Shown: positions 1 through 7,065, numbered from the stretch's first letter. The stretch is 10,620 bases of DNA from BOG-908 sp964242035 (GCA_964242035.1 CAXTCL010000131.1:1-10620); one strand, 5' to 3'. Made by a program: numbers and translations. The notes: generated from the sequence alone by a model not told the origin.

Positions 1-77
<77 letters not shown>

Positions 78-111
78 GCTCGCTGTGCGACTGAGTTCCG
101 CAAGAGGAAGC

Positions 112-260
112 AAGGCCTTCTTTTTTGAAAAAAGAAGCAAAAAACTTTTCCTCCCGCGCCATCCCCGCCATCTCGATCTATCCCGTGGCACCGTGCTGCC
201 GATGCAGGCAAACGGAACAAAAGTTTTTGGTCCTTTTTTTCAAAAAAGGACTGCTTGCTT
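112..260. repeat. Paired inverted hairpin element 1 (mixed arm types)
   Basis: The left arm (112-149) is the TTC-type palindrome followed by CAAAAAACTTTT. The right arm (218-260) is the inverted TCC-type, running from CAAAAG through GGTCC, a T/A palindrome and GGAC to TGCTTGCTT. The spacer is 150-217. Read on the minus strand, the spacer contains GGGATAGATCGAG preceded by GGTGCC, which matches the spacer of the element at 8395-8539 read on plus. The element is therefore in the opposite orientation to that one. It lies between the convergent tRNA-Arg and tolC-like genes and could end both transcripts. The repeat structure is seen directly; a terminator role is inferred. Confidence 0.85.
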
Positions 261-298
261 TCTTCGAACCAACCTAAACACGGCTCGAACCGCCCCCC

Positions 299-1684
299 TC
301 ACTCAGGCGGCGTAGTCCCGCCCCACTTGTCCCGAACCGCGTCATAATGCTTGCGCGGATCATAGACCTCGCCCAGCCGCAGATGCGTCGCATCCAGGGC
401 GCCATCCGCCGAGGCCACTTCCAGCGTGGCCACCAGCACATCATGCTCGGCCGAAACTTCGGCCACCTGGCTCGCCAGCAGATCCTGCTGCACCACCAGC
501 ACGTCCAGCAGCGTGCGCACGCCGGCGCGTTGCTGCTGCGTGTAGCCGCGCACCGCGGTCTGGTTGCCGGCGATCGCCTCCTGCTCGCCGGCCAGGCGCT
601 GACGGGCGGCGGCAAGCTGGTCCCAGGCGCTGGCAGCCGACTGGCGCGCCTGCCGGCGGGCTTCCTCCAGCAGGTCGCCCAGGCGATAGGTCATCTCCTT
701 GGCCGCCCGAATGCGCGAGTACTCGCCGCCGCCCTGGTAGAGCGGCACGCTGACGTCCAGCGTCACCTGAGCGGCATTGTCGCGCTGGTTGAGCTTCTGG
801 ATCTCGGTGTCGCGCAGCCGTGCGAATAGGCCGTTCAGGGAGAAATGCGGCAGCAGGTTTGCGCGCTCCACATCCACCCCGTAATGGCTGGCATCCAGCG
901 AGGCGCGCGCGGACACCACGTCCGGATTGCTGTCCAGGGCAGCCGCGATGGCACGGTCTCGGCTGGGCGGCAGCGTCACCAGCGGCGCGGCCAGCAGGTG
1001 CGCAGTGGTGGCGAGCTGACCCGGCGGCTGGCCGATCTGGTGCTCGAATGACGCCTCGGACTGGGCCAGCATGGATTGCGCGGCCGCCAGTTGCGCCGTG
1101 GCGGTGCCCAGCCGCGCGCGCGCCTGGCCCAGATCGGCCGGTGCCAGGCCGCCAGCCGCCAGCTCCGTGCCGCTCGCCTGCACGGTGTCGCGCTGCACGC
1201 TCACCTGGTGGGCGTTAAGCGCCACCACCTCGCGGTCGCGCACCACGTCCAGATAGGCGGCGGCCGCTGCCAGCAGCACCTCCGCCTCGGTGCTGTGCAG
1301 GTTGGCGCGGCCGGCACGCACTTCGGATTCGGCGCGCTGCGTCTGCGCGCGTATCTGCCCGCTGGTGTAGATGTTCTGGCTCAGCTTTAGCTCGTAATCC
1401 TGCGGCGCCCGGTGTTCCGGATCGTGCGCGGCGTCCATGTTGTCGTCGAACAGCGCCCCGCCGATGCTGCCTGTCACGGTCACGTGTGGCCGCCAGCCGG
1501 AGAGCGCCTGCGGCACCTGCTCGTCGGTCTCCGCAAGCTGCCGGCGCGCGGCGAGCAGGCGCGGGTTGGTCTGGTAGGCCAGCACGAGCGCGTCGGTGAA
1601 GCCCAGCGGCGCCGGATCGGCGCGCGCCGCATTTGTCGCGGCCGCGGCAGCAAGTGCGAGGATCGCCAGCCTTTTCCGCCTCAT
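299..1684 (-). CDS. TolC-family outer-membrane efflux protein
   Basis: This 461-residue protein should form the trimeric outer-membrane channel of a tripartite efflux or type I export machine. Residues 1-22 are a Sec signal peptide (MRRKR, a hydrophobic stretch, cleavage after ARA). The two-repeat TolC layout is visible. QNIYTSGQ (103-110) and VPLYQGGG (313-320) are equivalent strand-turn regions, and both are followed by long Ala/Gln-rich helices. TLLDVL (391-396) is the usual motif of the second helical repeat. The length is normal for the family. The ATG at 1684 has AAGGGG 11 bases upstream (1696-1701 on plus). The gene is divergent from two EmrA/HlyD-type adaptors, so the three probably form one export system. 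The substrate is unknown. The stop is TGA, and a hairpin element begins 38 bases beyond it. Confidence 0.95.
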   Translation of the reverse strand: MRRKRLAILALAAAAATNAARADPAPLGFTDALVLAYQTNPRLLAARRQLAETDEQVPQALSGWRPHVTVTGSIGGALFDDNMDAAHDPEHRAPQDYELKLSQNIYTSGQIRAQTQRAESEVRAGRANLHSTEAEVLLAAAAAYLDVVRDREVVALNAHQVSVQRDTVQASGTELAAGGLAPADLGQARARLGTATAQLAAAQSMLAQSEASFEHQIGQPPGQLATTAHLLAAPLVTLPPSRDRAIAAALDSNPDVVSARASLDASHYGVDVERANLLPHFSLNGLFARLRDTEIQKLNQRDNAAQVTLDVSVPLYQGGGEYSRIRAAKEMTYRLGDLLEEARRQARQSAASAWDQLAAARQRLAGEQEAIAGNQTAVRGYTQQQRAGVRTLLDVLVVQQDLLASQVAEVSAEHDVLVATLEVASADGALDATHLRLGEVYDPRKHYDAVRDKWGGTTPPE

Positions 1685-1801
1685 CCGTGATTGAACCCCT
1701 TTGCAGGCGTGGAGTTAACCGCGCGCGCTGCGATAGCCCAGCCGCCAGGCCGCACTCAGGAGTGACAATGACGCGACCGCCCACGATCCGGCTGCCGTAG
1801 C
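1685..1801. promoter_or_regulatory. Divergent promoter region between tolC-like and adaptor genes
   Basis: These 117 bases must hold the promoters for both the tolC-like gene (minus) and the adaptor operon (plus). Shine-Dalgarno-like stretches are visible on both sides: AAGGGG on minus (1696-1701) and AGGAG on plus (1758-1762). A weak plus-strand pair, TTGAAC (1691-1696) and GTTAAC (1714-1719) with 17 bases between, is possible, but the second box matches the -10 consensus poorly. No convincing operator repeat was seen. No regulator gene adjoins, so control by a local regulator cannot be read from this window. Confidence 0.45.
1768..1800 (+). CDS. Candidate 10-codon leader peptide upstream of adaptor operon
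   Basis: This very short reading frame encodes MTRPPTIRLP and ends in TAG one base before the ATG of the first adaptor gene. It has a strong ribosome-binding site, AGGAG at 1758-1762, five bases before its ATG. The downstream adaptor ATG at 1802 has no Shine-Dalgarno of its own. Ribosomes that finish the leader could restart at the adjoining ATG. The adjacent prolines might slow ribosomes, which would make a regulatory role conceivable. The frame differs from that of the adaptor, so this is not simply an upstream start, unless the sequence carries an indel. There is no homology evidence for it. Confidence 0.4.
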   Translation: MTRPPTIRLP

Positions 1802-2881
1802 ATGGCCGACGCGCCGCGCCATGGTTTCAGCATCTTCCTGGTGTTCGTCGTCGTGCTCGTCTGTCTGGGTGGCGTGGTGATCTGGTTGAGCGGGTGGGAT
1901 GCGCCTCTCGCGGCCAGGGCCGACCCGGAGACGGAAGACGCCTATGCCGACGGCCCGGTAACCTCGCTTGCCACGCGCGAGGAGGGCTACCTGAAGGCCA
2001 TGCTGGTCGATGACAACCAGCCCGTCCGTGCCGGCCAGGTGGTCGCCGAGCTGGAGGATGACGATTACCGCGCCTCGGTGGCCCAGGCGGAAGCCCAGCT
2101 CGCGGCCGCGCAAGCGGGGCTGCGCGAGCTGCAGGACCAGCGCACCGTGCTGCTGCTGCAGGTGCGGCAATCCGTGGAGCAGGCGGCGGGCACAGGCGCC
2201 CAGCGCACGCGCGCGTCCGAAGAGCGGGCCCGCCAGGCGCTGCTGCTGCCCACCGCGCTAGGCGAGCGCCGGCAATACGACAACGCCCTGGCCGACGACC
2301 GCAGGCTGGCGGCCGACACGCGGGCGCAATCCGCCCAGGCCGAGGAACGCCGCCGCCAGCTGGCCGTGCTGGATGCCCAGGAGGCGCGCGCGTCCGCCGA
2401 CATCGAGGCGCGCCAGGCCATGCTGGACCTCGCCCGCCTACGCCTGGGCTACACGCGGTTACGCGCGCCGTTCGACGGCGTGGTGGGTGCCCGCCAGGTG
2501 CGCGTGGGCACGCTGCTGGAGGCAGGCACCGCGGTGATCCCGGTGACGCAGCTCGCCGGCGTGTGGATCACCGCGGACTTCACTGAGCGTCAGCTGACCG
2601 ACATTCGCCCCGGCCAGCCCGCCCTGGTGCGCCTGGACACCTACCCGGACGTGCAGTTGCACGGCCACGTCGCCGGGACCTCGCCGCTGACCGGCCAGCA
2701 ACTGGCCGCCGTGCCGGGCGACAACGCCACCGGCAACTACACCAAGGTGGTGCAGCGCGTTCCGGTGAAGATCGTGCTCGACGACGAAGGCGGCCCCCTG
2801 CGCGGCCGCATACGCCCGGGCATGTCCGCCCTGGCGCGCGTGCAGACCGGCCCTGACGCCGCGGTGAGGCCGGCGCGATGA
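1802..2881 (+). CDS. EmrA/HlyD-family membrane fusion (adaptor) protein, first copy
   Basis: This 359-residue periplasmic adaptor should link an inner-membrane transporter to a TolC channel. One N-terminal membrane helix (about 9-30) anchors it. Two lipoyl half-motifs (about 46-85 and 216-250, the latter with YTRLRAPFDGVV) flank an Ala/Gln/Arg-rich coiled-coil hairpin (about 90-215). A beta-barrel region follows and carries GNYTKVVQRVPVKI (311-324), a stretch I associate with EmrA-type adaptors of MFS pumps. The ATG at 1802 lacks its own ribosome-binding site and sits one base after a small leader frame. The gene overlaps the next by ATGA, so the two are translationally coupled. It is related to the second adaptor but clearly diverged from it. 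No pump gene accompanies it in the window. Confidence 0.93.
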   Translation: MADAPRHGFSIFLVFVVVLVCLGGVVIWLSGWDAPLAARADPETEDAYADGPVTSLATREEGYLKAMLVDDNQPVRAGQVVAELEDDDYRASVAQAEAQLAAAQAGLRELQDQRTVLLLQVRQSVEQAAGTGAQRTRASEERARQALLLPTALGERRQYDNALADDRRLAADTRAQSAQAEERRRQLAVLDAQEARASADIEARQAMLDLARLRLGYTRLRAPFDGVVGARQVRVGTLLEAGTAVIPVTQLAGVWITADFTERQLTDIRPGQPALVRLDTYPDVQLHGHVAGTSPLTGQQLAAVPGDNATGNYTKVVQRVPVKIVLDDEGGPLRGRIRPGMSALARVQTGPDAAVRPAR

Positions 2882-4035
2882 GCGGCGACGAGAAGCCGGA
2901 GGAGAACCTAAGATACCGGGACGACAAGAAGCAGGAAGACGAGACAAAGGCGGACGAGAAGAAGCAGAAGCAGGAAAAGGCGGAAGGCGAACGCTCCGGA
3001 AAACGCGCTGCGATCATACGCGCGATCCTCGCCACCGCCGCCCTGGTGGTGGTCGCAATCCTGCTGATCGACTGGAACGCCCTCGTTTTCGAAGGCGGCT
3101 CGGCCGGTACGATTGACGCCGAACTGCGCGGCGACCCGGTGCAGATAGAGACGCGCGTGGCCGGCTACGTCACCCGCATCGGCACCGACGACGACCAGCC
3201 GGTGCGTCGCGGCCAGGTGCTCTACGAGATCGAGCAGGATTTCTACCAGGTTCAGGTGGCGCAGGACCAGGCCGCCCTGCACCAGACACAGGCGCAGCTG
3301 GCCGAAATCGACGCCAGGCTCGCCGCCCAGCAAGCCACCATCGCCAGCCAGGCGGCAAGCGTGCAGGCGTCTGACGCCGGCCGCTTCCAGGCCGCCGCCG
3401 AACTCGCCCGCCAGCGCGACCTGCGCGGCACCGAAGGCGGCATCGTACGCGACTACCAGCGCGCCGCGGCCGATGCCCGCCAGAACACCGAAACAGTCGC
3501 CGCCAGCCAGGATCAGCTACGCGCCGCCCAGGCGCAGCTCACCATCCTGCAGGCGCAACGCGCCCAGGCGCAGGCCCAGCTCGCCGCCCAGGCCGCGCAA
3601 CTGCGCCTCGCCAGCATCAACCTCGGCTACACCCGCATCACCGCACCCGCCGACGGCTTCGTCACCGCCCGGCTGGCCTTCCCCGGCACCTACGTCACCC
3701 CCGGCCGCCCGCTGATCACCTTCGTGCCCGCCGGCGACGTCTGGGCCGTGGCCAACTACCGCGAGGAACAACTGATCGACCTTGCCGTAGGCCAGCGCGC
3801 CGAGTTGCACGTGGACGCCTTCCCGCGCGTCACGCTGCACGGCCACGTGCAAAGCTTCGGCCCCACGTCGGAGGCCAACCAAAGCGCACTGCCGCCGGAA
3901 CGGGCTACGGGGAATTTCACCAAGGTGGTGCAGCGTGTGCCGGTGAAGATCACGCTCGATCCGGGGCAGCCTATCGTGGCGCGGCTGCTCCCTGGGTTGT
4001 CGGTGGAGGCGCACATATTTACACGGGGACAGTAA
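2878..4035 (+). CDS. EmrA/HlyD-family membrane fusion (adaptor) protein, second copy
   Basis: This 385-residue adaptor has the same architecture as its upstream neighbour. Its cytoplasmic N-terminus (about 1-45) is unusual, being nearly all Lys, Glu, Asp, Gln and Arg. A membrane helix (about 46-64) follows. The first lipoyl half (about 77-117) contains VAGYVTRIGTDDDQPVRRGQVL. A long Gln/Ala coiled coil (about 118-247) leads to YTRITAPADGFV (251-262) and NFTKVVQRVPVKI (346-358). The start ATG overlaps the previous stop (ATGA), with GAGG at 2866-2869 eight bases upstream. Two adaptors in one operon without a pump is odd. They might serve different pumps, form mixed assemblies, or be the remnant of a duplication. 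The stop codon TAA lies in the edge of a hairpin element. Confidence 0.94.
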   Translation: MSGDEKPEENLRYRDDKKQEDETKADEKKQKQEKAEGERSGKRAAIIRAILATAALVVVAILLIDWNALVFEGGSAGTIDAELRGDPVQIETRVAGYVTRIGTDDDQPVRRGQVLYEIEQDFYQVQVAQDQAALHQTQAQLAEIDARLAAQQATIASQAASVQASDAGRFQAAAELARQRDLRGTEGGIVRDYQRAAADARQNTETVAASQDQLRAAQAQLTILQAQRAQAQAQLAAQAAQLRLASINLGYTRITAPADGFVTARLAFPGTYVTPGRPLITFVPAGDVWAVANYREEQLIDLAVGQRAELHVDAFPRVTLHGHVQSFGPTSEANQSALPPERATGNFTKVVQRVPVKITLDPGQPIVARLLPGLSVEAHIFTRGQ

Positions 4036-4037
4036 GG

Positions 4038-4179
4038 AAGGCCTTCTTTTTTGAAAAAAAGAAGCAAAAAACTTTTGTCCCCCCGCATTTGCAGCGTCCG
4101 GGTGCTTCTGGAAAAACACGCGCGCGGAAATGCGGGAGGTAAAAGTTTTTTGCTTCTTTTTCTCAAAAAAGAAGGCCTT
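4038..4179. repeat. Paired inverted hairpin element 2 (both arms TTC-type)
   Basis: The left arm (4038-4076) and right arm (4141-4179) are reverse complements at 38 of 39 positions. The one difference is a C in the right arm's T tract. The 64-base spacer extends the pairing: CCCGCATTT (4082-4090) is complementary to AAATGCGGG (4128-4136). The element sits between convergent genes, the second adaptor (plus) and the methyltransferase (minus), with each arm directed away from the gene it borders. It could act as a bidirectional terminator, though the tract after each palindrome (CAAAAAACTTTT) is not a classic U run. The right arm is an exact copy of the solitary arm at 5060-5098. Confidence 0.9.
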
Positions 4180-4195
4180 GCTTGCTTCGCAACGA

Positions 4196-4987
4196 TCACG
4201 CATCTGCCATCTCGGACAAACGCGCGACAGCGGTCGCGACATAAGCCGCATCCATCTCGATCCCGATCCCCTTCGCCCCCTCCAGCAACGCCGCGACAAG
4301 CGTCGTTCCGGTACCCGCAAACGGATCGAGCACCGTAGCGCCAGGCCGCCCGTGCAGCCTTATGCACCAGCGCGGCAGATCGATCGGAAACGTCCCCGGA
4401 TGATTGTATTTCGCGGCCTTGGTCTGCACCGTCCGATACGGAATGAACCAGGTATTTCCGCGGCAGCGCGCATCCTGCGCATGCCCGCGCCGCGCGATGT
4501 TGGATTTGTCCTTGAACGGCACGCCGATCGCCAGCCTGTCAAGCTGCACGTTGCCGGACAACGTCAGGTGGAAGACGTGTTCGTGGTTATGGTTGAGGAA
4601 GCGTCGCCCTGCCACAGGCTTGTGGTGGCCGGCGCTGTCCTGCCCGACGCTCACGGCCTTGATCCAGGTGATATGGTTCTGCAGCACGAAAAGCGGCCGC
4701 AGCCGAACGATAAGCTCGAACGGCAGCCAGGGCCGGCTGTTGGAGCCCGCGATGTTGAGGAAGAATGAGGCGTCCGGCCGCATGACACGCCGTATGGAAA
4801 CGCAAACGGCTACGAGCCAATCAAGGTAGTCGGCCTCCGACTTGGCATCGTCATAGGCGGAGTATGCAAGTTTCAGGTTATAAGGCGGCGAGGTGACGAC
4901 CACGTCGATGCTCGCCGCGTCCAATTGCGGCAGTATGGCAAGGCAGTCGCCGTGATGCAGGTCCTGCCCTGCGACAAGGGTGCGCAT
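4196..4987 (-). CDS. Solitary beta-class DNA methyltransferase (N6-adenine or N4-cytosine)
   Basis: This 263-residue S-adenosylmethionine-dependent DNA methyltransferase modifies an amino group of adenine or cytosine. The catalytic motif TSPPYN (32-37) precedes the cofactor-binding motif DPFAGTGTT (221-229), which is the beta-class order. HGDCL (12-16) near the N-terminus also fits the N6_N4 methyltransferase family. The Ser in SPPY is common in N4-cytosine enzymes but does not settle the base. No restriction endonuclease lies nearby, so it looks solitary, perhaps for epigenetic marking. The start is uncertain: ATG at 4987 suits the conserved N-terminus, while in-frame ATG 5032 and TTG 5044 would add 15 or 19 residues. 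The gene lies between two identical 40-bp repeat arms, which suggests horizontal gain. Confidence 0.9.
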   Translation of the reverse strand: MRTLVAGQDLHHGDCLAILPQLDAASIDVVVTSPPYNLKLAYSAYDDAKSEADYLDWLVAVCVSIRRVMRPDASFFLNIAGSNSRPWLPFELIVRLRPLFVLQNHITWIKAVSVGQDSAGHHKPVAGRRFLNHNHEHVFHLTLSGNVQLDRLAIGVPFKDKSNIARRGHAQDARCRGNTWFIPYRTVQTKAAKYNHPGTFPIDLPRWCIRLHGRPGATVLDPFAGTGTTLVAALLEGAKGIGIEMDAAYVATAVARLSEMADA

Positions 4988-5058
4988 CAACCCCAAGCCG
5001 CGACAAGCACCAGCCGGGTGCCCCAAGACCATCCGAAGCGCCAACAGCGTCGGACAGA
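4988..5058 (-). promoter_or_regulatory. Short upstream region of the methyltransferase gene
   Basis: About 70 bases separate the chosen methyltransferase start from the hairpin arm at 5060-5098. Part may be coding if translation begins at 5032 or 5044. A GGGG run lies only three bases before the ATG at 4987, too close for an ideal ribosome-binding site. No clear promoter was seen. The gene may depend on readthrough from mltA past the hairpin arm. Confidence 0.3.
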
Positions 5059-5059
5059 T

Positions 5060-5098
5060 AAAAGTTTTTTGCTTCTTTTTCTCAAAAAAGAAGGCCTT
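5060..5098 (-). repeat. Solitary hairpin arm (TTC-type) downstream of mltA
   Basis: This is one arm without an inverted partner, the only such case here. Read on the minus strand, it starts shortly after the mltA stop (TAA at 5113-5111) and runs AAGGCC, then the CTTC...GAAG palindrome, then AAAAAACTTTT. It is oriented as the first arm met by a transcript leaving mltA, as at the other genes. It stands between mltA and the methyltransferase, both on minus, so it could attenuate readthrough. The sequence is an exact copy of 4141-4179. Confidence 0.85.
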
Positions 5099-5110
5099 CC
5101 TTGCCTTACC

Positions 5111-6253
5111 TTACTTCCGAGGCAACAAAACGTACTCGACCCCCGACTCACGCATACGCCCAGCCTGCGCCTCAGCCCCCGCGCCCGCGCCCAGGAACAC
5201 ATCGACCCGCCCCGCGCCCACGATGTCCGACCCCACATCCTGCGCCAGCACCAGCCGCTGCAAGGGCTGCCGCGTCAACGGGTCCAAGGTGTCGATGAAC
5301 ACGGGCGCTCCAAGCGGGATGCTGTGGCGGTCCACCGCGGCGCTGCGCCCCGGGCTGAGCGGCACGCCGAGCGCGCCGGGCGGCCCAAGCCCTGCGTCGC
5401 TGCCGCTCAGAACGCGGAAGAACACGTAGTCCTCATTGCGTTCCATCACCGCCTTCGCCTGGTCCGGATGGGCGGCCAGCCAGGCGCGTATGGATTGCAT
5501 GCTGACGCCGTCCGGCGGCAGGGCGTGCTGCGCCGTCAGCACGCGGCCGATCGGCGTGTAGGGCCGGCCGTTCTTGCCGTCATAGCCGAGGCGCACCACG
5601 GTGCCGTCGGACAGGCGCACCCGGCCGGCGCCCTGGACCTGCAGGAAGAACAGATCCACCGGGTCGGCCAGCCAGAACAGCGGGCGCGCCTGGTCGCCCA
5701 TGCGTCCGGCGGCGATGTCGGCACGGCTCCAATAGGCCACCAGCCGGCCCTGCTCCATGCGGCCGACAGAAAGCGGCCCGTGCGGGTCGTTGGTGGCGGC
5801 GGTCTGCAGCAGGTCACCCGGGCGGGCCAGCACCGGCGTCTGATACGCGCCGCCCTGCGTCAGCGCGCCGCGCACTTCCGGCTCGTAATAGCCGGTGAAC
5901 AGGCCAGGGGTGCCGACGCGGTAGGGCTGGAACCAAGTCTCGTAGAACCGGCGTATTGCCGCCTCCTCGCCTGGCACCAGACCGCTGGCAGCGGCGCAGA
6001 CCGGCAGCCAGTTGCCCGCCAGGCCGCCCGAAGTCGCAGCGACGCCCTCGCCGCCCAGGGCCGTATCGGCCGGCAAGGTGGCCAACCGGCGGCAGCCGGC
6101 GCGCAGGGCGGGCAGCGTCTGTGCCAGGCTGTCGGCCTGCCAGCCCCGTAGCGCATCGAACCGGACCGGCACCAGCCCGCCGCCCTGCGGCGGCGGCACG
6201 CAGCCAGCGGCCAGAGCCGCGAGCGCGGCCGCCCCCCACGACCTTGCGCGCAC
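5111..6253 (-). CDS. mltA: Membrane-bound lytic murein transglycosylase A (MltA family)
   Basis: This 380-residue enzyme cleaves the glycan strands of peptidoglycan, forming 1,6-anhydro-muropeptides at the outer membrane. The N-terminus is a lipoprotein signal with lipobox LAAGC (Cys18). GYYEP (121-125) is the typical MltA-domain motif. The C-terminal 3D domain has QDVGSDIVGAGRVDVF (338-353) with Asp339, Asp343 and Asp351; the family's catalytic Asp is among these. I chose GTG at 6253 because it lies two bases after the tim44 stop and places the lipobox near the start. An ATG at 6325 would overlap tim44 and give an implausible N-terminus. It is probably co-transcribed with tim44. The protein ends LLPRK, and its AAG-TAA belongs to the edge of a hairpin arm. 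Confidence 0.94.
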   Translation of the reverse strand: MRARSWGAAALAALAAGCVPPPQGGGLVPVRFDALRGWQADSLAQTLPALRAGCRRLATLPADTALGGEGVAATSGGLAGNWLPVCAAASGLVPGEEAAIRRFYETWFQPYRVGTPGLFTGYYEPEVRGALTQGGAYQTPVLARPGDLLQTAATNDPHGPLSVGRMEQGRLVAYWSRADIAAGRMGDQARPLFWLADPVDLFFLQVQGAGRVRLSDGTVVRLGYDGKNGRPYTPIGRVLTAQHALPPDGVSMQSIRAWLAAHPDQAKAVMERNEDYVFFRVLSGSDAGLGPPGALGVPLSPGRSAAVDRHSIPLGAPVFIDTLDPLTRQPLQRLVLAQDVGSDIVGAGRVDVFLGAGAGAEAQAGRMRESGVEYVLLPRK

Positions 6254-6255
6254 GG

Positions 6256-6912
6256 TCAGGCGCTGCGGGCCGCCGACAGGCGCCAGGTCAGGTCCGGCTG
6301 CCCCAGGTCGCGCACAAAACTCCACAGATCATGTATCTCGGTCACTGCATCGGTGCCGGCCACCGGCTGGCCGGCCGTGTCGCTGGTGATGTTCACCTGG
6401 TTGGAGACGAACCGCACCGACAATGTCGCGTGCTGGCCGGCAAGCACGGCGTCGGTGATCGTCACCTCCTCGATCGAGCGCAGGTCCGTGCGCTGCGTGT
6501 GGCCGGCGGCCTCCCGCGCGGCGATCACGCCTTCGAATGCGGCGAACGTGTCCGCAGTCAGCAGGGGACGCAGCCGGTCCCGCTCGCCGGCCGCGAACGC
6601 CGCCACGATCATGCGGAACGCGTGCTCGGCGCCGGCCAGGAACTGCGCGGGCTCGAAGCGGCGGTCGATCGCCTGCATCTCCGCCATCGTGCGCCCGACC
6701 GGACCGGCCGCATCAGGCAACGCACGCGGGGACGCCACCGGGCCGGACTGCCCGGCAGCTGCCGCCGCCCGCGGCGCGGGGGTGGCGGCAGGTGCCGGTG
6801 TCCCATCGAAGCCGGTGCGCCGCCCCAGTATGCTGCGCAACCGCAGCACCAGGAACGCCGCGATCATCGCGAACAGGATCAGATCGATCGGGAAGCCGCC
6901 GGCCGCTTGCAA
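6256..6912 (-). CDS. Tim44-domain inner-membrane protein
   Basis: This 218-residue protein is related to the bacterial counterparts of mitochondrial Tim44 found in alphaproteobacteria. A single membrane helix (about 8-24, IDLILFAMIAAFLVLRL) is followed by RSILGRRTG, then a Pro/Ala-rich linker (about 40-75), then the Tim44 domain (about 80-218) with FLAGAEHAFRMIVAAFAAGD-like sequence and VTEIHDLWSFVRD near the end. Bacterial members are membrane-anchored and thought to handle envelope proteins; the exact role is not settled. Translation begins at TTG 6912, supported by GGAG (complement of 6921-6924) eight bases upstream and by the family N-terminus. It lies directly before mltA, an association I recall from other alphaproteobacteria. 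Confidence 0.9.
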   Translation of the reverse strand: MQAAGGFPIDLILFAMIAAFLVLRLRSILGRRTGFDGTPAPAATPAPRAAAAAGQSGPVASPRALPDAAGPVGRTMAEMQAIDRRFEPAQFLAGAEHAFRMIVAAFAAGERDRLRPLLTADTFAAFEGVIAAREAAGHTQRTDLRSIEEVTITDAVLAGQHATLSVRFVSNQVNITSDTAGQPVAGTDAVTEIHDLWSFVRDLGQPDLTWRLSAARSA

Positions 6913-7065
6913 CGCTTAATCTCCACTCGTGGCGCTGCACATAGGGGCCGCGCGCCCCGTGGGCAACGCGCACCCTCGGGCTTTCGGCCCGGCTGATGGA
7001 AAGAAACGTAACATCGCCGCGGTCACGGCGGGGCAGCGGCCAGGCCGCATTTGCCCCAGCCGGCG
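6913..7065. promoter_or_regulatory. Divergent intergenic region between tim44 and the phosphatase gene
   Basis: These 153 bases should carry the promoters of the tim44-mltA operon and of the phosphatase gene. The tim44 ribosome-binding site lies at 6921-6924 (minus). Two small GC hairpins are visible: GGGGC 6944-6948 with GCCCC 6954-6958, and CGGGC 6977-6981 with GCCCG 6987-6991. They may be chance in GC-rich DNA. No clear -35/-10 pair was seen. No AT-rich repeat arm is present, in contrast to the gaps at gene 3' ends. Confidence 0.4.

Larger units (their letters stand above)
4140..5098. repeat. 40-bp identical direct repeats flanking the methyltransferase gene
   Basis: The stretch 4140-4179 is identical to 5059-5098 and in the same orientation. 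Both copies have a T directly before AAAAG and a C inside the T tract, changes absent from the other TTC-type arms in the window. They bound a segment of about 920 bp whose only gene is the methyltransferase. Homologous recombination between them could remove the gene cleanly. Equally, the gene may have arrived with a duplicated arm. The identity is seen directly; the history is inferred. Confidence 0.85.

Noticed and set aside
85..315. Plus-strand open frame of 76 codons after the tRNA
   Set aside because: It is composed almost wholly of the two repeat arms and their spacer, with no family resemblance.
347..829. Plus-strand open frame of 160 codons
   Set aside because: It is antisense to the tolC-like gene, with His/Gln/Arg-rich shadow composition.
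1691..1719. Promoter TTGAAC / GTTAAC for the adaptor operon
   Set aside because: The spacing is right, but the second box matches the -10 consensus at only about half its positions, so it is not called as a separate feature.
4051..4338. Plus-strand open frame of 95 codons between the adaptor operon and the methyltransferase
   Set aside because: It begins inside a repeat arm and then runs antisense to the methyltransferase.
4036..5100. The methyltransferase segment considered as a complete restriction-modification or defence system
   Set aside because: Only the methyltransferase frame has support. No endonuclease, specificity subunit or other defence gene is visible on either strand.
4925..6151. 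Plus-strand open frame of 408 codons
   Set aside because: It is antisense to mltA, which has clear family motifs. Long antisense frames are common in GC-rich coding DNA.
5956..6996. Plus-strand open frame of 346 codons
   Set aside because: It is antisense to tim44 and mltA, rich in Arg/Pro/Ala, with no recognisable motif.
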